The translations under genes and the position numbers were made by a program. From an uncultured Saprospiraceae bacterium (GTDB taxonomy: Bacteria > Bacteroidota > Bacteroidia > Chitinophagales > Saprospiraceae), in contig CALJOK010000103.1 of assembly GCA_937981555.1 (NCBI GenBank), positions 35,354 to 99,353 of the forward strand: 64,000 bases of DNA. Direction: 5' to 3'. Positions 1-8,013 of this stretch are shown one piece after another. Each line of letters begins with the position of its first letter. The stretch's first letter is position 1. Below the pieces are notes generated by a model. It did no database searches and had not been told where the DNA came from. It was given only the letters and a program-made list of their open reading frames with translations.

Positions 1-557
1 ACGCCCATTCCCTCTACTGCAGTTTCGAGATAAGAAACTCGCTCTTTAAAAGTCGATTTCATGATGCCTATTTCAAATTGCTTCAGCATTTCTCTGATAC
101 TTCGATGAATAATGTATTTCTCAGAAAACTGATTGACAAAAAAGTAAGCAGGAATCGAATCCCTAAATTCAAGCGCTTGCTCGTACCGTTCAAAAAACTG
201 TCCCATCGCTCGAACATCATGTGCACTCGGTAAAATCGGGATAATTAAGATATCCGAAACCAAAATAATTCGAGTCGTCATTTCTGATAGGGAAGGAGTT
301 CCATCAATGAGTACAATCTCATTATCTTGATGAAGTTTGTCGACAGTTTTGTTGACAGCTTTCGGGTCGGTGACGCCTACAACTAGGATTTCTGGTAAAC
401 TTTCATCCCGGACTCCACTCCAAGAAACCGAGTTTTGATTTTTATCCGTATCGACAATGCACGTCTTGTAGCCCATGTGAGCAAAACAAACGGCTAAGTT
501 CTGTGTGAGGGTAGTTTTACCTACTCCTCCTTTCAAATTGGTGATTCCTATTCTCAT
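1..557 (-). CDS. parA: ParA-type partition ATPase, 3' end beyond window
   Basis: My own reverse-strand translation gives an open frame from an ATG at 555-557 to the left edge (185 codons, no stop), so the gene is truncated by the window. It begins MRIGITNLKGGVGKTT, the deviant Walker A of ParA/MinD ATPases (residues 9-16, with the signature lysine of KGG), followed by a CIVDTDKNQNS segment (Walker A', around residues 34-44) and IVLIDGTPS (Walker B-like). ParA proteins segregate low-copy plasmids and chromosomes by ATP-dependent binding to non-specific DNA, working with a ParB-like partner and a centromere. No partner gene is visible; it may lie left of the window. The short N-terminus (no HTH before Walker A) resembles type Ib or small ParA proteins. 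The neighbouring iterons and Rep gene support a plasmid partition role. Identity as a ParA-family ATPase is firm; the partition role is inferred. Confidence 0.93.
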   Translation of the reverse strand, partial: MRIGITNLKGGVGKTTLTQNLAVCFAHMGYKTCIVDTDKNQNSVSWSGVRDESLPEILVVGVTDPKAVNKTVDKLHQDNEIVLIDGTPSLSEMTTRIILVSDILIIPILPSAHDVRAMGQFFERYEQALEFRDSIPAYFFVNQFSEKYIIHRSIREMLKQFEIGIMKSTFKERVSYLETAVEGMG

Positions 558-562
558 AATTG

Positions 563-594
563 CAAAGATATATAAAAACTGCAAAACGGACAAA
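563..594 (-). promoter_or_regulatory. Bacteroidota promoter of parA, overlapping operator-like repeats
   Basis: On the minus strand a TTTG (594-591) is followed after 20 nt by TATCTTTG (570-563), matching the Bacteroidota -33 TTTG / -7 TAnnTTTG consensus. The -7 box ends only 5 nt before the parA ATG, so the transcript would be leaderless or nearly so. The -33 box lies within a TGCAAAACTGC repeat cluster (577-606), which suggests autoregulation. Transcription start is inferred, not seen. Confidence 0.6.
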
Positions 595-1518
595 CTGCAA
601 AACTGCTGAATTTTATTTCTCTCCTAACTTTAATATTTAGGCAATTGTCAAAACTTATAAATAATCAATTTTAAGCGTTCTATGAGTCGCAATCTACCAA
701 GTAGACATTTTTTGAAGAAAAGTGCCTGAAATCGCCTTAAAATGACTTCATTTTAAATAATAATTCATTCCGTAAAAGAGCAGGTTTAATATTTAATCAA
801 AACATTAAAACCAAGCAAGGATAAGAATTAAACCATAGGACTGCAATCAGTTTTGCAGTTTTAATGAATTTAATCTAATTTTTTATGTTCATTAATTATA
901 AAATACACACCCAAAGTGATTTTTCAAAATTTATTGAGAAGTAGCTTTTTAAAACTATTTCTACTTTTCACCATTTTTGATCATTGGCAAGTTTTTTTAT
1001 CAAAGCCACTTTATCAACTTTAGAAATTATTTGGAAATAAGAAAAGGTATCAAATATAAATACGATCAGTTTTGCAGTTTACCCGTTTTGCAGTCTCAAT
1101 TGTTTTACTTTTTTAATTTCCTCTCCCAAATATTTGATATTTTAACTCTAAAAAGTCATCTATTTTGATCTCATAAAAACTTAGCCCAGACTTTTCAAGT
1201 TAATATGCCTTATTCTAATCTGGACAAAAAATGTTTTTTTAAACTCTAAGAAATTAATACGTATCTGCTTGTTATAATATTTTCTCCCTTAAATCAACTA
1301 AAAACTGCATTCCGTTTTGCAGTCTTGCAGTTTTAAGTAGTGTTATATTGACAGATTACTACTTAAAAGAAGAAGAGAATACTGGATTTATAATTTAATC
1401 TCCATTTGCTCAATGTAATCCAAAAGAAATATTTTAAACATTAATTACTGATATTCTATAAAAATCCTTTCTTACTACTAAAAAAAGAACTGCAAAACTG
1501 CAAACCTTTTATACTGCA
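577..1518. repeat. Dispersed TGCAGTTTTG-type repeats, putative partition site/operator
   Basis: Short repeats with core TTTTGCAGT (or its reverse ACTGCAAAA) occur in six clusters: 577-606, 840-862, 1064-1095, 1301-1336, 1487-1508 and a half site at 1512-1517. Several clusters hold two copies in direct or inverted order. They fill the sequence next to parA, end before the iteron array begins, and share no core with the iterons. Repeat clusters upstream of a parA gene commonly act as centromere (parS/parC) and as operator; that role is inferred here. No convincing gene lies in 558-2711; a 63-codon frame at 977-1168 runs through these repeats and looks spurious. Confidence 0.6.
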
Positions 1519-1644
1519 TTATTATTTCTGAAAAATAAAGAGGAACTACGAGACAGCAAGTTGATGAAAAAGAATGAGTGATTCAATTATAATCACTTCA
1601 TAGTCTTAACTTTTACTTTTGATGAAAACGGAAAATTTTCACAT

Positions 1645-2274
1645 AAAGGTCACCTATTTGGGACTAGTCGTTTTTATCGTCTATACTTTCAACCTTCCCG
1701 AGCAAAATATATGAATAGCTAAAGGTCACCTATTTGGGACTCAAGCATAATCATTAAACTTTTTCTAATCTATTTTAGTCTGATTTGGGTGACCTTTAGC
1801 CAATATTGCCCTTAAAGTCACCTAGTTGGGACTTATATATTTGATTTTCAGCTAGTTATAAGGAATATCTAGTCCAAAGTAGGTGACCTTTAGCTATTTT
1901 AGACATAAAGGTCACCTACTTGGAACTAGTATAGATGGAATTTCTTCATCATCATAGAACATTTAGTCTGATTTAGGTGACCTTTAGCTATTTCAATACT
2001 TAAAGTCACCTAATTGGAACTAGTTCCTTATTGAATTTCAATTGAAAACATTACAATGAGTCGCGATTTAAAAGAATTACCACTTAAAGGTCACCTGTTT
2101 GGGACTAATTCTATCTGTATTTAAGTTCTTTCCTTGATTATCATCAATATTTAATGGATTTCAGCCTATTATACATCTAAAGGTCACCTGTTTGGAACTA
2201 CAACTTAATCTTGTAGTTCCAAACAGGTGACCTTTAAGTTTTATTAGACTACTAAGAGTCTCCTTGTTGGGACT
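1645..2274. repeat. Iteron array of a plasmid-type replication origin
   Basis: Imperfect 20-22 bp repeats with core AAAGGTCACCTATTTGGG and end (G/A)ACT. Direct copies: 1645-1665, 1721-1741, 1814-1833, 1907-1927, 2002-2021, 2086-2106, 2179-2199, plus a degenerate one near 2253-2274. Inverted copies: about 1777-1799, 1871-1894, 1965-1988, 2215-2236. Consecutive direct copies lie about 76, 93, 93, 95, 84 and 93 bp apart, with inverted copies roughly midway, giving a near-regular alternation. Iterons upstream of a Rep_3 initiator are the binding sites for the initiator in theta-replicating plasmids. The surrounding sequence is very AT-rich, as expected for origin melting. Role as origin is inferred from position and family knowledge. 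Confidence 0.85.
2178..2236. repeat. Perfect 26-bp inverted pair of iterons (hairpin)
   Basis: Left arm 2178-2203 and right arm 2211-2236 are perfect reverse complements, separated by 7 nt (CTTAATC). Each arm contains a full iteron. This differs from the other inverted iterons, which are degenerate and tens of bases away from their neighbours. Confidence 0.9.
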
Positions 2275-2460
2275 ATAATATTATGATATGGAATATGTTA
2301 GATGAAAAAATTTGATTCATCAAAAGCTTAAGTTCTTTTAGGTCTTTTTATTATTTCATTCTTTTAAATACTTTTAATTATATTTAAAGAAACTTGAAAG
2401 CTATATACATAAAGGGATACAGCCTATTTGGGCCACCGGATTGGAACCGAAATTTAAATT

Positions 2461-2515
2461 AAAGTCACCGCTTTGAGAATCTAAAGTCACCGCTTTGAGA
2501 ATCTATAGTCACCTT
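2461..2515 (+). repeat. Second iteron subtype, tandem, rep-proximal
   Basis: Two identical 22-bp units beginning AAAGTCACCGCTTTGAGA sit head to tail at 2461-2482 and 2483-2504, followed by a partial third (ATAGTCACC, 2505-2513). They share the AAAGTCACC core with the upstream iterons but have a different 3' half. A further degenerate unit lies at about 2410-2434. They lie about 100 bp upstream of the rep promoter, so they may be an initiator-binding control site as well as part of the origin. Confidence 0.75.
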
Positions 2516-2617
2516 AAAAGGAGCGAAAAGTCCTCATCTAAAAATTAAAGAGCACATCAATGGGATTTGGACAAAACTTCGAAAGGTCCCAATGTTAGTA
2601 ATTCGTTATACTTTTAG

Positions 2618-2648
2618 TTTTGAATTAAAGTATAAAGGTTTACTTTTG
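2618..2648 (+). promoter_or_regulatory. Bacteroidota promoter of the rep gene
   Basis: TTTG at 2618-2621, 19 nt spacer, then TACTTTTG at 2641-2648, an exact match to the TTTG-N19-21-TAnnTTTG pattern. The box ends 63 nt before the rep ATG at 2712. The leader contains AGTGACC (2650-2656), a fragment resembling an inverted iteron core. Confidence 0.7.
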
Positions 2649-2711
2649 TAGTGACCTTATTTTTTAAAGGAAAGTATTCATTCCAAATACCTTATTTTAA
2701 TTTTTGCCTAA

Positions 2712-4049
2712 ATGTCTGAAAAAATTCACAATCCAACAGATTTAGTTCGCTTTGATGATCGACTTGTTTATGATGCATCATACAAACTTTCAGCAAGAGC
2801 CATCAAAACGGTTTGCTACATAGCAGCACATTATGTTAATCCTAAAACACAAAGTGATTTACCTCGACCAATCTTTGTCCCATTGAGTGAGTTAGCTTCT
2901 GCGCTTTCAGATGGAAGAAAAGGATTGAAAAGTAGTTCCTTGTATGCGAATATTTCAAGCCTTTGTGAGGAACTAGTGAATGCGAAAATCCGATTTAAAA
3001 CTGATGTTAAAGTAGAAGGGAAAGATTTGGATGGATTTATTAGTTGGTGCTCTGATGCAGTTCCAACTGAGAAGGATGGAGTGAAAGGAATTAGTTTTGG
3101 GTTTGGAGTTTACATGTCTCAATTTTTGATTGGGTTGTCAAGATATGTTGCAGTATATCGACCGGAGTTGAATCGCTTAAATAAATCTTATTCGATTCGT
3201 TTATTTCAAATCTTAAAAGGAATTTTTAACAAACGAAAAAAATATCGAAAGGTCTTTAAGAAAGTATTTAGCATCGATGAGTTGCGCTATTTGATGGATT
3301 TGAGAGATAAGTATAAGGCGTTTAAAATGTTTAATGATAAAGTTCTCAAACCTGCCATTGCAGAAATTAATAAAAGTACAAGTATATATGTTGTTTCGGT
3401 TGATATGATTCGTCGATCAGGTCGAAAAATTTCCCATATAGAATTTACTTTTACCGATAATAAAAAGAATGCGGGGAAAGATATGATTACGGATTACACC
3501 ACATTTGTTGATTATATTCCGACGGAAGAAGAAATTATTAGTTTGACTTTTGCAGAGCAACGAGCATATGATTTGTTAGTTGATTTTCAAATAAAACCTG
3601 GGATTGCTTTCAAACAAATATTACCAGATATCAATGGAAGTGAAGTGCAAGGGTTTGAAGATTATTTTATTATTGCTGCACTAGATTTTTTCCGAGCTTC
3701 TTCAAGTAATCAACAATCGAATAAAATTGCTGCAGCGACTTTCGTAAGTTGGTGGACCAAACTTCGTCTTTTTGATACGACTAGTGATGTTTGGGTAAAA
3801 ATTATGGAACGAGTTGTAAAAGAGAAAAAGAACTTGCAAAAGAAAAATGCTGTTGCATATGATAACCGATTATATGCTCGCGAAATGACTCATCAAGAAT
3901 TTAAAACTTGGTGGAATGATCAACAAGGCATCGATCCAAATCAACCTCAACTTTTTGAAAAAGATGATGAAGCAGTCAGTGATGGTTTTGATTCAATTTC
4001 GGAAATTTTGAAAAAATATGCATTGGATGGAGTTGATGTGATAGAGTAG
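2712..4049 (+). CDS. Replication initiator protein, Rep_3 (RepB-like) family
   Basis: A 445-residue initiator with the two winged-helix layout of Rep_3 proteins. WH1 spans roughly residues 10-150, with the SARAIKTVCYIAAHYV helix. WH2 covers about residues 155-255 and includes SYSIRLFQILKG, the FSIDELRYLMDL segment and the closing KISHIEFTFTD strand typical of this family. Such proteins bind iterons and open the origin, and often repress their own promoter. The iterons and promoter directly upstream fit this. Residues about 260-445 form a C-terminal extension, longer than in the roughly 300-residue classical members; I do not recognise a domain in it. The start at 2712 is the first ATG after the promoter. 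There is no strong Shine-Dalgarno sequence, which is usual in this phylum. Confidence 0.92.
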   Translation: MSEKIHNPTDLVRFDDRLVYDASYKLSARAIKTVCYIAAHYVNPKTQSDLPRPIFVPLSELASALSDGRKGLKSSSLYANISSLCEELVNAKIRFKTDVKVEGKDLDGFISWCSDAVPTEKDGVKGISFGFGVYMSQFLIGLSRYVAVYRPELNRLNKSYSIRLFQILKGIFNKRKKYRKVFKKVFSIDELRYLMDLRDKYKAFKMFNDKVLKPAIAEINKSTSIYVVSVDMIRRSGRKISHIEFTFTDNKKNAGKDMITDYTTFVDYIPTEEEIISLTFAEQRAYDLLVDFQIKPGIAFKQILPDINGSEVQGFEDYFIIAALDFFRASSSNQQSNKIAAATFVSWWTKLRLFDTTSDVWVKIMERVVKEKKNLQKKNAVAYDNRLYAREMTHQEFKTWWNDQQGIDPNQPQLFEKDDEAVSDGFDSISEILKKYALDGVDVIE

Positions 4050-4069
4050 GAGAGGGGAGAGGAATATCA

Positions 4070-4120
4070 AAGTTTAACGATACTCCTCATTCAAAAAACA
4101 CAAATAGTATCGTCAAACTT
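4070..4120. terminator. Hairpin downstream of rep
   Basis: Arms 4070-4084 and 4106-4120 pair over 15 bp with one mismatch around a 21-nt loop, between the converging rep and KilA-N genes. There is no clean U tract, so it may be a terminator or another structure. Confidence 0.4.
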
Positions 4121-4169
4121 CTCAAATCTATATTCTTCTTGTATGCTTTTAGAATAAAGCAATAATTAT

Positions 4170-4709
4170 TTATTCTTCTTCTAGTATCGTCTGCCCATCT
4201 ACAAGAAACTTAGCTAACTGATTAGCTTCCAAAGTAGAATCAAAAATTTTATTTAAATAAAATTGCGCAGACTTATCTTTGAGTTGAGCCATTTCTCGAA
4301 ACTTCATTATAAAATAAACATAAAATTCTACATCAAACCAATTAGCAAAATGATAGGCAATATCTTCGTGCGCATAAGTACCGCCATATTTTCCCTTTTC
4401 TACAATCAAACCATTGGCATCAGTTTCGTTAACCCATTGAGAAACTGAAAGTGTAAAATTATTTTCAGTCACCTTAAATCTAAAGTGTACCGCTGGGTCC
4501 ACTTTAAAATTCTTATTATTCAATTTTTCCCAAATAAATAGAAATTGAAGGTTTGTTGGATTTTTAAGATAATTACGAATAAAATCAGCTGCTCTACCTT
4601 TCCCTTGTTTTCCTGCTTTTGCAATATCTGTTATACAAATAAAATCCATCCCGTCTTTTTCTATAATTCTAACTTCTCTATCTTTTATTTTTATCTTCTT
4701 TTTGCTCAT
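4170..4709 (-). CDS. KilA-N domain protein
   Basis: A 179-residue protein whose residues about 10-145 match the KilA-N DNA-binding domain. Visible are the DFICITDIAKAG opening, an NPTNLQFLFIWEKLNN segment, the LSVSQWVNETDANGL segment and the conserved GKYGGTYAHEDIAYHFANW block, followed by VEFYVYFIMKFREM. KilA-N proteins occur in phages, large DNA viruses and bacterial mobile elements and are presumed to bind nucleic acid; the biological role of the bacterial forms is unsettled. It is shorter than the roughly 270-residue Bacteroidota homologues I know, lacking most of the C-terminal region. It converges on rep and follows the helicase gene after a 94-nt gap. The family is clear, the function is not. 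Confidence 0.85.
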   Translation of the reverse strand: MSKKKIKIKDREVRIIEKDGMDFICITDIAKAGKQGKGRAADFIRNYLKNPTNLQFLFIWEKLNNKNFKVDPAVHFRFKVTENNFTLSVSQWVNETDANGLIVEKGKYGGTYAHEDIAYHFANWFDVEFYVYFIMKFREMAQLKDKSAQFYLNKIFDSTLEANQLAKFLVDGQTILEEE

Positions 4710-4803
4710 TTTTCTATTTTTTTAGAAGGTAAGAAACTTTATGATTTTACGTTTTAATGTATTTGGATTTCAAGACATTAAATTTTTTCATACATATAAA
4801 ATA

Positions 4804-7272
4804 TTACTTTTCTTTCTGCATATGACTTACTACCATTCTCAATTGACTATAACTATATCTTCCTTTGAAATGCTCATATGATTCTTTAAATGACTCTGAT
4901 TTGGTCTCCAAGAAATAAGCTTTAATTTCTTGTATTGCTTCACTAGACATAATTTGGGAGACATCTAATTCTCCATTTAAAATAAAATGAACCAAATGTG
5001 ATTCAATAGTTCCTTTCTTCAAACTTCGCTGAGTTGCAATTTCATCAATAGTTTTTCCAGATTTAAAAAGTTCGAAAGAAAATAATTTAGTGTCTGTTGT
5101 CGCTGTTGACTTTTCTTTTTTAGGTGTTTCAGGAAAAGGTAAATTAGCAGAGATTTTCTTTTCTCTACAAAAGCTCTCTATAATTTCGATCAGGTCAGCT
5201 CCATGTTTTTGAACTTTGCTTTTCCCAATACCTTTAATTTTGAGCAGCGATAAAGAATCAGTTGGCAGATAATTGGTCAATTCAATAATGGCTCGCAAAG
5301 TAATCACTACATAAGGTGTCACTTCCAAATCTGCAGCAGTTTCATCTCGCCACATTTTGATGCGATTATAAAGTTCAGGATATGGAGTTGTCAAGGTGTC
5401 GATCGTTGGAAGAGATTGACGACTCGTTTTCTTGGTCTTCTTTTTTTGTTTCTCAAAATCCAAATCTGCATTTGCTTTCAATCGTAAATATTGCTGCGAA
5501 GAAAATTTTTCTTTTGCCATCGCAAAGCAGATCTTTTTGACAAATAACTCTTTGGTTAAAAGAGCTAAATTATCAGTCACCAATTTTTTAATGCTTTTAT
5601 TATCAGTCAGAATTGGAATGTTTTCCAATTCTGGTTGCAATTCTGTTTCTATTTTTTCAGAAAAATAAATACTTGCTTTTTGAATGCGTTCAAGTAGCTC
5701 CTCATTTTCCTCTGGCATTTCAGCATGATAAATTAAATACACTAATTGCTTTTCAAATTTTGGCGCAACAGAAAAAACTTTTTCATGAGCATTGTTGATC
5801 CATTGTTGCACTTTTTCGGTGGCTGCAATCGTCAATGAATTTTCATTTTCGATAAAGTTTCGTAAAACCCGACTCGCCACTTTTTGAATATATTTAAAAC
5901 TAAATAATTCTACAATCAGTTTTTGTTGAAATGCTTTTTTGGATTGCAAAAGGTGCGCTTCATCTGGCGCATTTTCTTCCGCATCTTTTGAATAATTTTT
6001 AACTACAGAATCTGTCTTTACACTAGAGTAGGCAATTTGTGATCTTAAAACAATTCCTTCAAAACTAGTACAACGACTCAAGGCAACATAAACCTGTCCA
6101 TGAGCAAAAGCAGATTGAGCATCGATAATTACTCGCTCAAAAGTTAATCCTTGGCTTTTGTGAATAGTGATGGCCCAAGCTAACTTTAAAGGGAATTGAG
6201 AAAATGTTCCAACCACATCTTCATCTACTTCTTTTGTTCCTTCATTCAAACTATATTTTACATTTTCCCATTCGACAGAAGTTACTTTTATTTCTTCGAG
6301 GTCAGTTGGACATTGTACATAAATTTCATCTTTTGAAATTCGAGTGATTTGACCAATTTTTCCATTATAATAAAGCTTCTCTGGAGAAGCATCATTTTTT
6401 ATAAAAAGCACTTGAGCCCCTACTTTAAATTCTAATTTTTCTTCCGTGGGAAAAGTGTGCGGGGGAAAATTCCCGGATATTTTTGCTTTGAAATTAAAAG
6501 GCTTTTCGGAAAGTGAATTTAATTTTTCTTTGTTAATGGTATTCGCAGTATTATTATGCGAAGTCAAAGTGATATAACCTTCATCATCTGAAGGTTTGAA
6601 ATTATCAATGAATCTCGAGTTTAATTGTTGCAAAACATCTTGATCCATTTGATTGTCTCGTACTTTATTCAACAAGTCAATAAAAATAGAATCCGATTGA
6701 CGGTAAATATGTTGTAATTGTATTGTTATAGGATCAGTTTTTCGTAAAGCTTGACTTCCAAAAAAATAAGCAGTAGAGTAGTGGTCTTTCAATAAATGCC
6801 ATTCCTCATGCTTGATCACAGGAGGCAATTGATGCAAATCACCAATCATCAAAAGTTGAACTCCACCAAATGGTTCTGTTGGATTTTTGTAGCGACGAAG
6901 CACATCATCAATACCGTCGAGGAGATCTGCTCGGACCATACTGATTTCATCAATAATCAATAAATCAAGACTTTTAATTAGATTTCTTTTGTCTTTAGAA
7001 AAACGTCTTTGTTGGCGAGGATCATTTTTATTTCCTGGCAGATAAGGGCCAAATGGAAGTTGGAAAAAAGAATGAATTGTCATTCCTTTCGCATTGATAG
7101 CAGCGACACCTGTTGGTGCAACTACGACAGCTCTTTTGATACATTCTTTTTTTACTCGATGAAGGAAAGTGGTTTTTCCCGTCCCAGCTTTTCCCGTTAG
7201 AAAAATATTCTTATTGGTATATTGAACGAATTGAAAGGCGAGTTCTAATTCTGGATTGGTTGAAAGAGTCAT
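4804..7272 (-). CDS. Pif1/RecD-like superfamily 1 helicase with HRDC and HTH domains
   Basis: An 822-residue ATPase. Walker A GKAGTGKTT sits at residues 27-35, Walker B LLIIDEISMV near residue 107, a GDLHQLPPV motif follows, and a late AITIHKSQGLTFE plus YVALSRC block marks the UvrD_C_2/Pif1 helicase core. Residues about 635-715 resemble an HRDC domain (ending LLKIKGIGKSKVQKHG), and about 745-795 an HTH_40-like domain with FKSGKTIDEIA. This architecture recurs in Bacteroidota as an AAA helicase. A likely role is unwinding DNA during replication or repair; its place beside the origin is suggestive but not proof of plasmid function. The ATG at 7270-7272 lies 28 nt downstream of a TACTTTTG box. 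Confidence 0.9.
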   Translation of the reverse strand: MTLSTNPELELAFQFVQYTNKNIFLTGKAGTGKTTFLHRVKKECIKRAVVVAPTGVAAINAKGMTIHSFFQLPFGPYLPGNKNDPRQQRRFSKDKRNLIKSLDLLIIDEISMVRADLLDGIDDVLRRYKNPTEPFGGVQLLMIGDLHQLPPVIKHEEWHLLKDHYSTAYFFGSQALRKTDPITIQLQHIYRQSDSIFIDLLNKVRDNQMDQDVLQQLNSRFIDNFKPSDDEGYITLTSHNNTANTINKEKLNSLSEKPFNFKAKISGNFPPHTFPTEEKLEFKVGAQVLFIKNDASPEKLYYNGKIGQITRISKDEIYVQCPTDLEEIKVTSVEWENVKYSLNEGTKEVDEDVVGTFSQFPLKLAWAITIHKSQGLTFERVIIDAQSAFAHGQVYVALSRCTSFEGIVLRSQIAYSSVKTDSVVKNYSKDAEENAPDEAHLLQSKKAFQQKLIVELFSFKYIQKVASRVLRNFIENENSLTIAATEKVQQWINNAHEKVFSVAPKFEKQLVYLIYHAEMPEENEELLERIQKASIYFSEKIETELQPELENIPILTDNKSIKKLVTDNLALLTKELFVKKICFAMAKEKFSSQQYLRLKANADLDFEKQKKKTKKTSRQSLPTIDTLTTPYPELYNRIKMWRDETAADLEVTPYVVITLRAIIELTNYLPTDSLSLLKIKGIGKSKVQKHGADLIEIIESFCREKKISANLPFPETPKKEKSTATTDTKLFSFELFKSGKTIDEIATQRSLKKGTIESHLVHFILNGELDVSQIMSSEAIQEIKAYFLETKSESFKESYEHFKGRYSYSQLRMVVSHMQKEK

Positions 7273-7300
7273 TCCGTTTTTTCATAGATTGATGAATCAA

Positions 7301-7308
7301 CAAAAGTA
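7301..7308 (-). promoter_or_regulatory. -7 promoter element of the helicase gene
   Basis: Minus-strand TACTTTTG (7308-7301) matches TAnnTTTG and ends 28 nt before the helicase ATG. A clear TTTG at the -33 spacing is not seen. Confidence 0.4.
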
Positions 7309-7397
7309 CAAAATGAATCAACTAAACTAGAATGCAGAAGAGAGTGTTTAATATATTGTTTTGAAAAATAAGAGAGAACAATATTTTTTAACTGATA

Positions 7398-7425
7398 GTA
7401 GAGACAAGGCGCACCTTGTCTCTAC
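7398..7425. repeat. REP-like palindrome (12-bp stem, 4-nt loop)
   Basis: GTAGAGACAAGG (7398-7409), loop CGCA, then its perfect reverse complement (7414-7425). It lies between the helicase and the small ORF at 7437, whose stop codon is 12 nt away. The shape and the GTAGAGAC ends resemble dispersed extragenic palindromes seen in many copies in some bacterial genomes. It could also act as a terminator for the 7437-7754 frame. Confidence 0.65.
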
Positions 7426-7436
7426 CGAATCAATTT

Positions 7437-7754
7437 TTAACTGCGTTCATCGAGTAATCGATAACCGCAATGATTGACTAAAAAATCAATTCTTCCCCAG
7501 AGTTTATTCCCTGGTTTAGTTTGTTTAGTCAAAACGACATTCCTCAAATGAGCAGGAACTTCTTCTTTTCGTAGAAGAAATGGCAAAGGTGATTCTCGCC
7601 TTGCACGTCCTTTAGAGGAAGAGAATAAAATTCCTTTGGACCATAAAATCCGAACAGAATTTAATTCATTTAATGTTCTGCCTTTATACCTAGCAACTGC
7701 TCCCTTTTGGGAGAAAAGCTCAATTGCATTTTCGGTTTTAATAAAAAGATCCAT
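7437..7754 (-). CDS. Hypothetical protein, 105 residues
   Basis: An ATG-started frame without a recognised family. It is rich in charged residues and has a compact central block (SKGRARRESPLPFLLRKEEV, about residues 47-66) followed by a GRIDFLVNHCGYRLLDE end. The composition looks like a real soluble protein rather than a shadow, since no other long frame overlaps. No signal peptide or membrane segment is seen. It could be a truncated remnant of a longer gene. It is followed by the palindrome at 7398-7425. Confidence 0.45.
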   Translation of the reverse strand: MDLFIKTENAIELFSQKGAVARYKGRTLNELNSVRILWSKGILFSSSKGRARRESPLPFLLRKEEVPAHLRNVVLTKQTKPGNKLWGRIDFLVNHCGYRLLDERS

Positions 7755-7971
7755 AAGAAAAGTTTGCTAAGGATATTAGCAAAGCTGATCTCGAGGAGAT
7801 TTGAATAAGTAATTCATAGTTATAAAATTGAATGAGAAGTAAATACAGCAGAAGAGTAATCATAGTTCCCTTGCAGGTTTATTTTTTTGTAAAAGCACCA
7901 AAATGCTAGTACATTTTTTACAATGTCTAGCACTAGAATGATGAATTTAAGTTTTCTAAGCAACCAATACT

Positions 7972-7979
7972 TATTTTTG
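7972..7979 (+). promoter_or_regulatory. -7 promoter element of the outer-membrane receptor gene
   Basis: TATTTTTG fits TAnnTTTG and ends 34 nt before the ATG at 8014. No exact TTTG is found at the expected -33 distance, so this is a tentative call. Confidence 0.35.
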
Positions 7980-8013
7980 TAGTCTATTTTTATAGAATTA
8001 AAAAACCAAAAAA

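Noticed and set aside
977..1168. 63-codon plus-strand frame in the origin region
   Set aside because: It runs through the TGCAGTTTTG repeat clusters, is Phe/Leu-rich from AT-rich DNA and shows no domain or promoter.
1645..2274. CRISPR array reading of the origin repeats
   Set aside because: Units are imperfect, occur in both orientations, spacers are uneven and there are no cas genes; an iteron origin next to a Rep_3 gene explains them.
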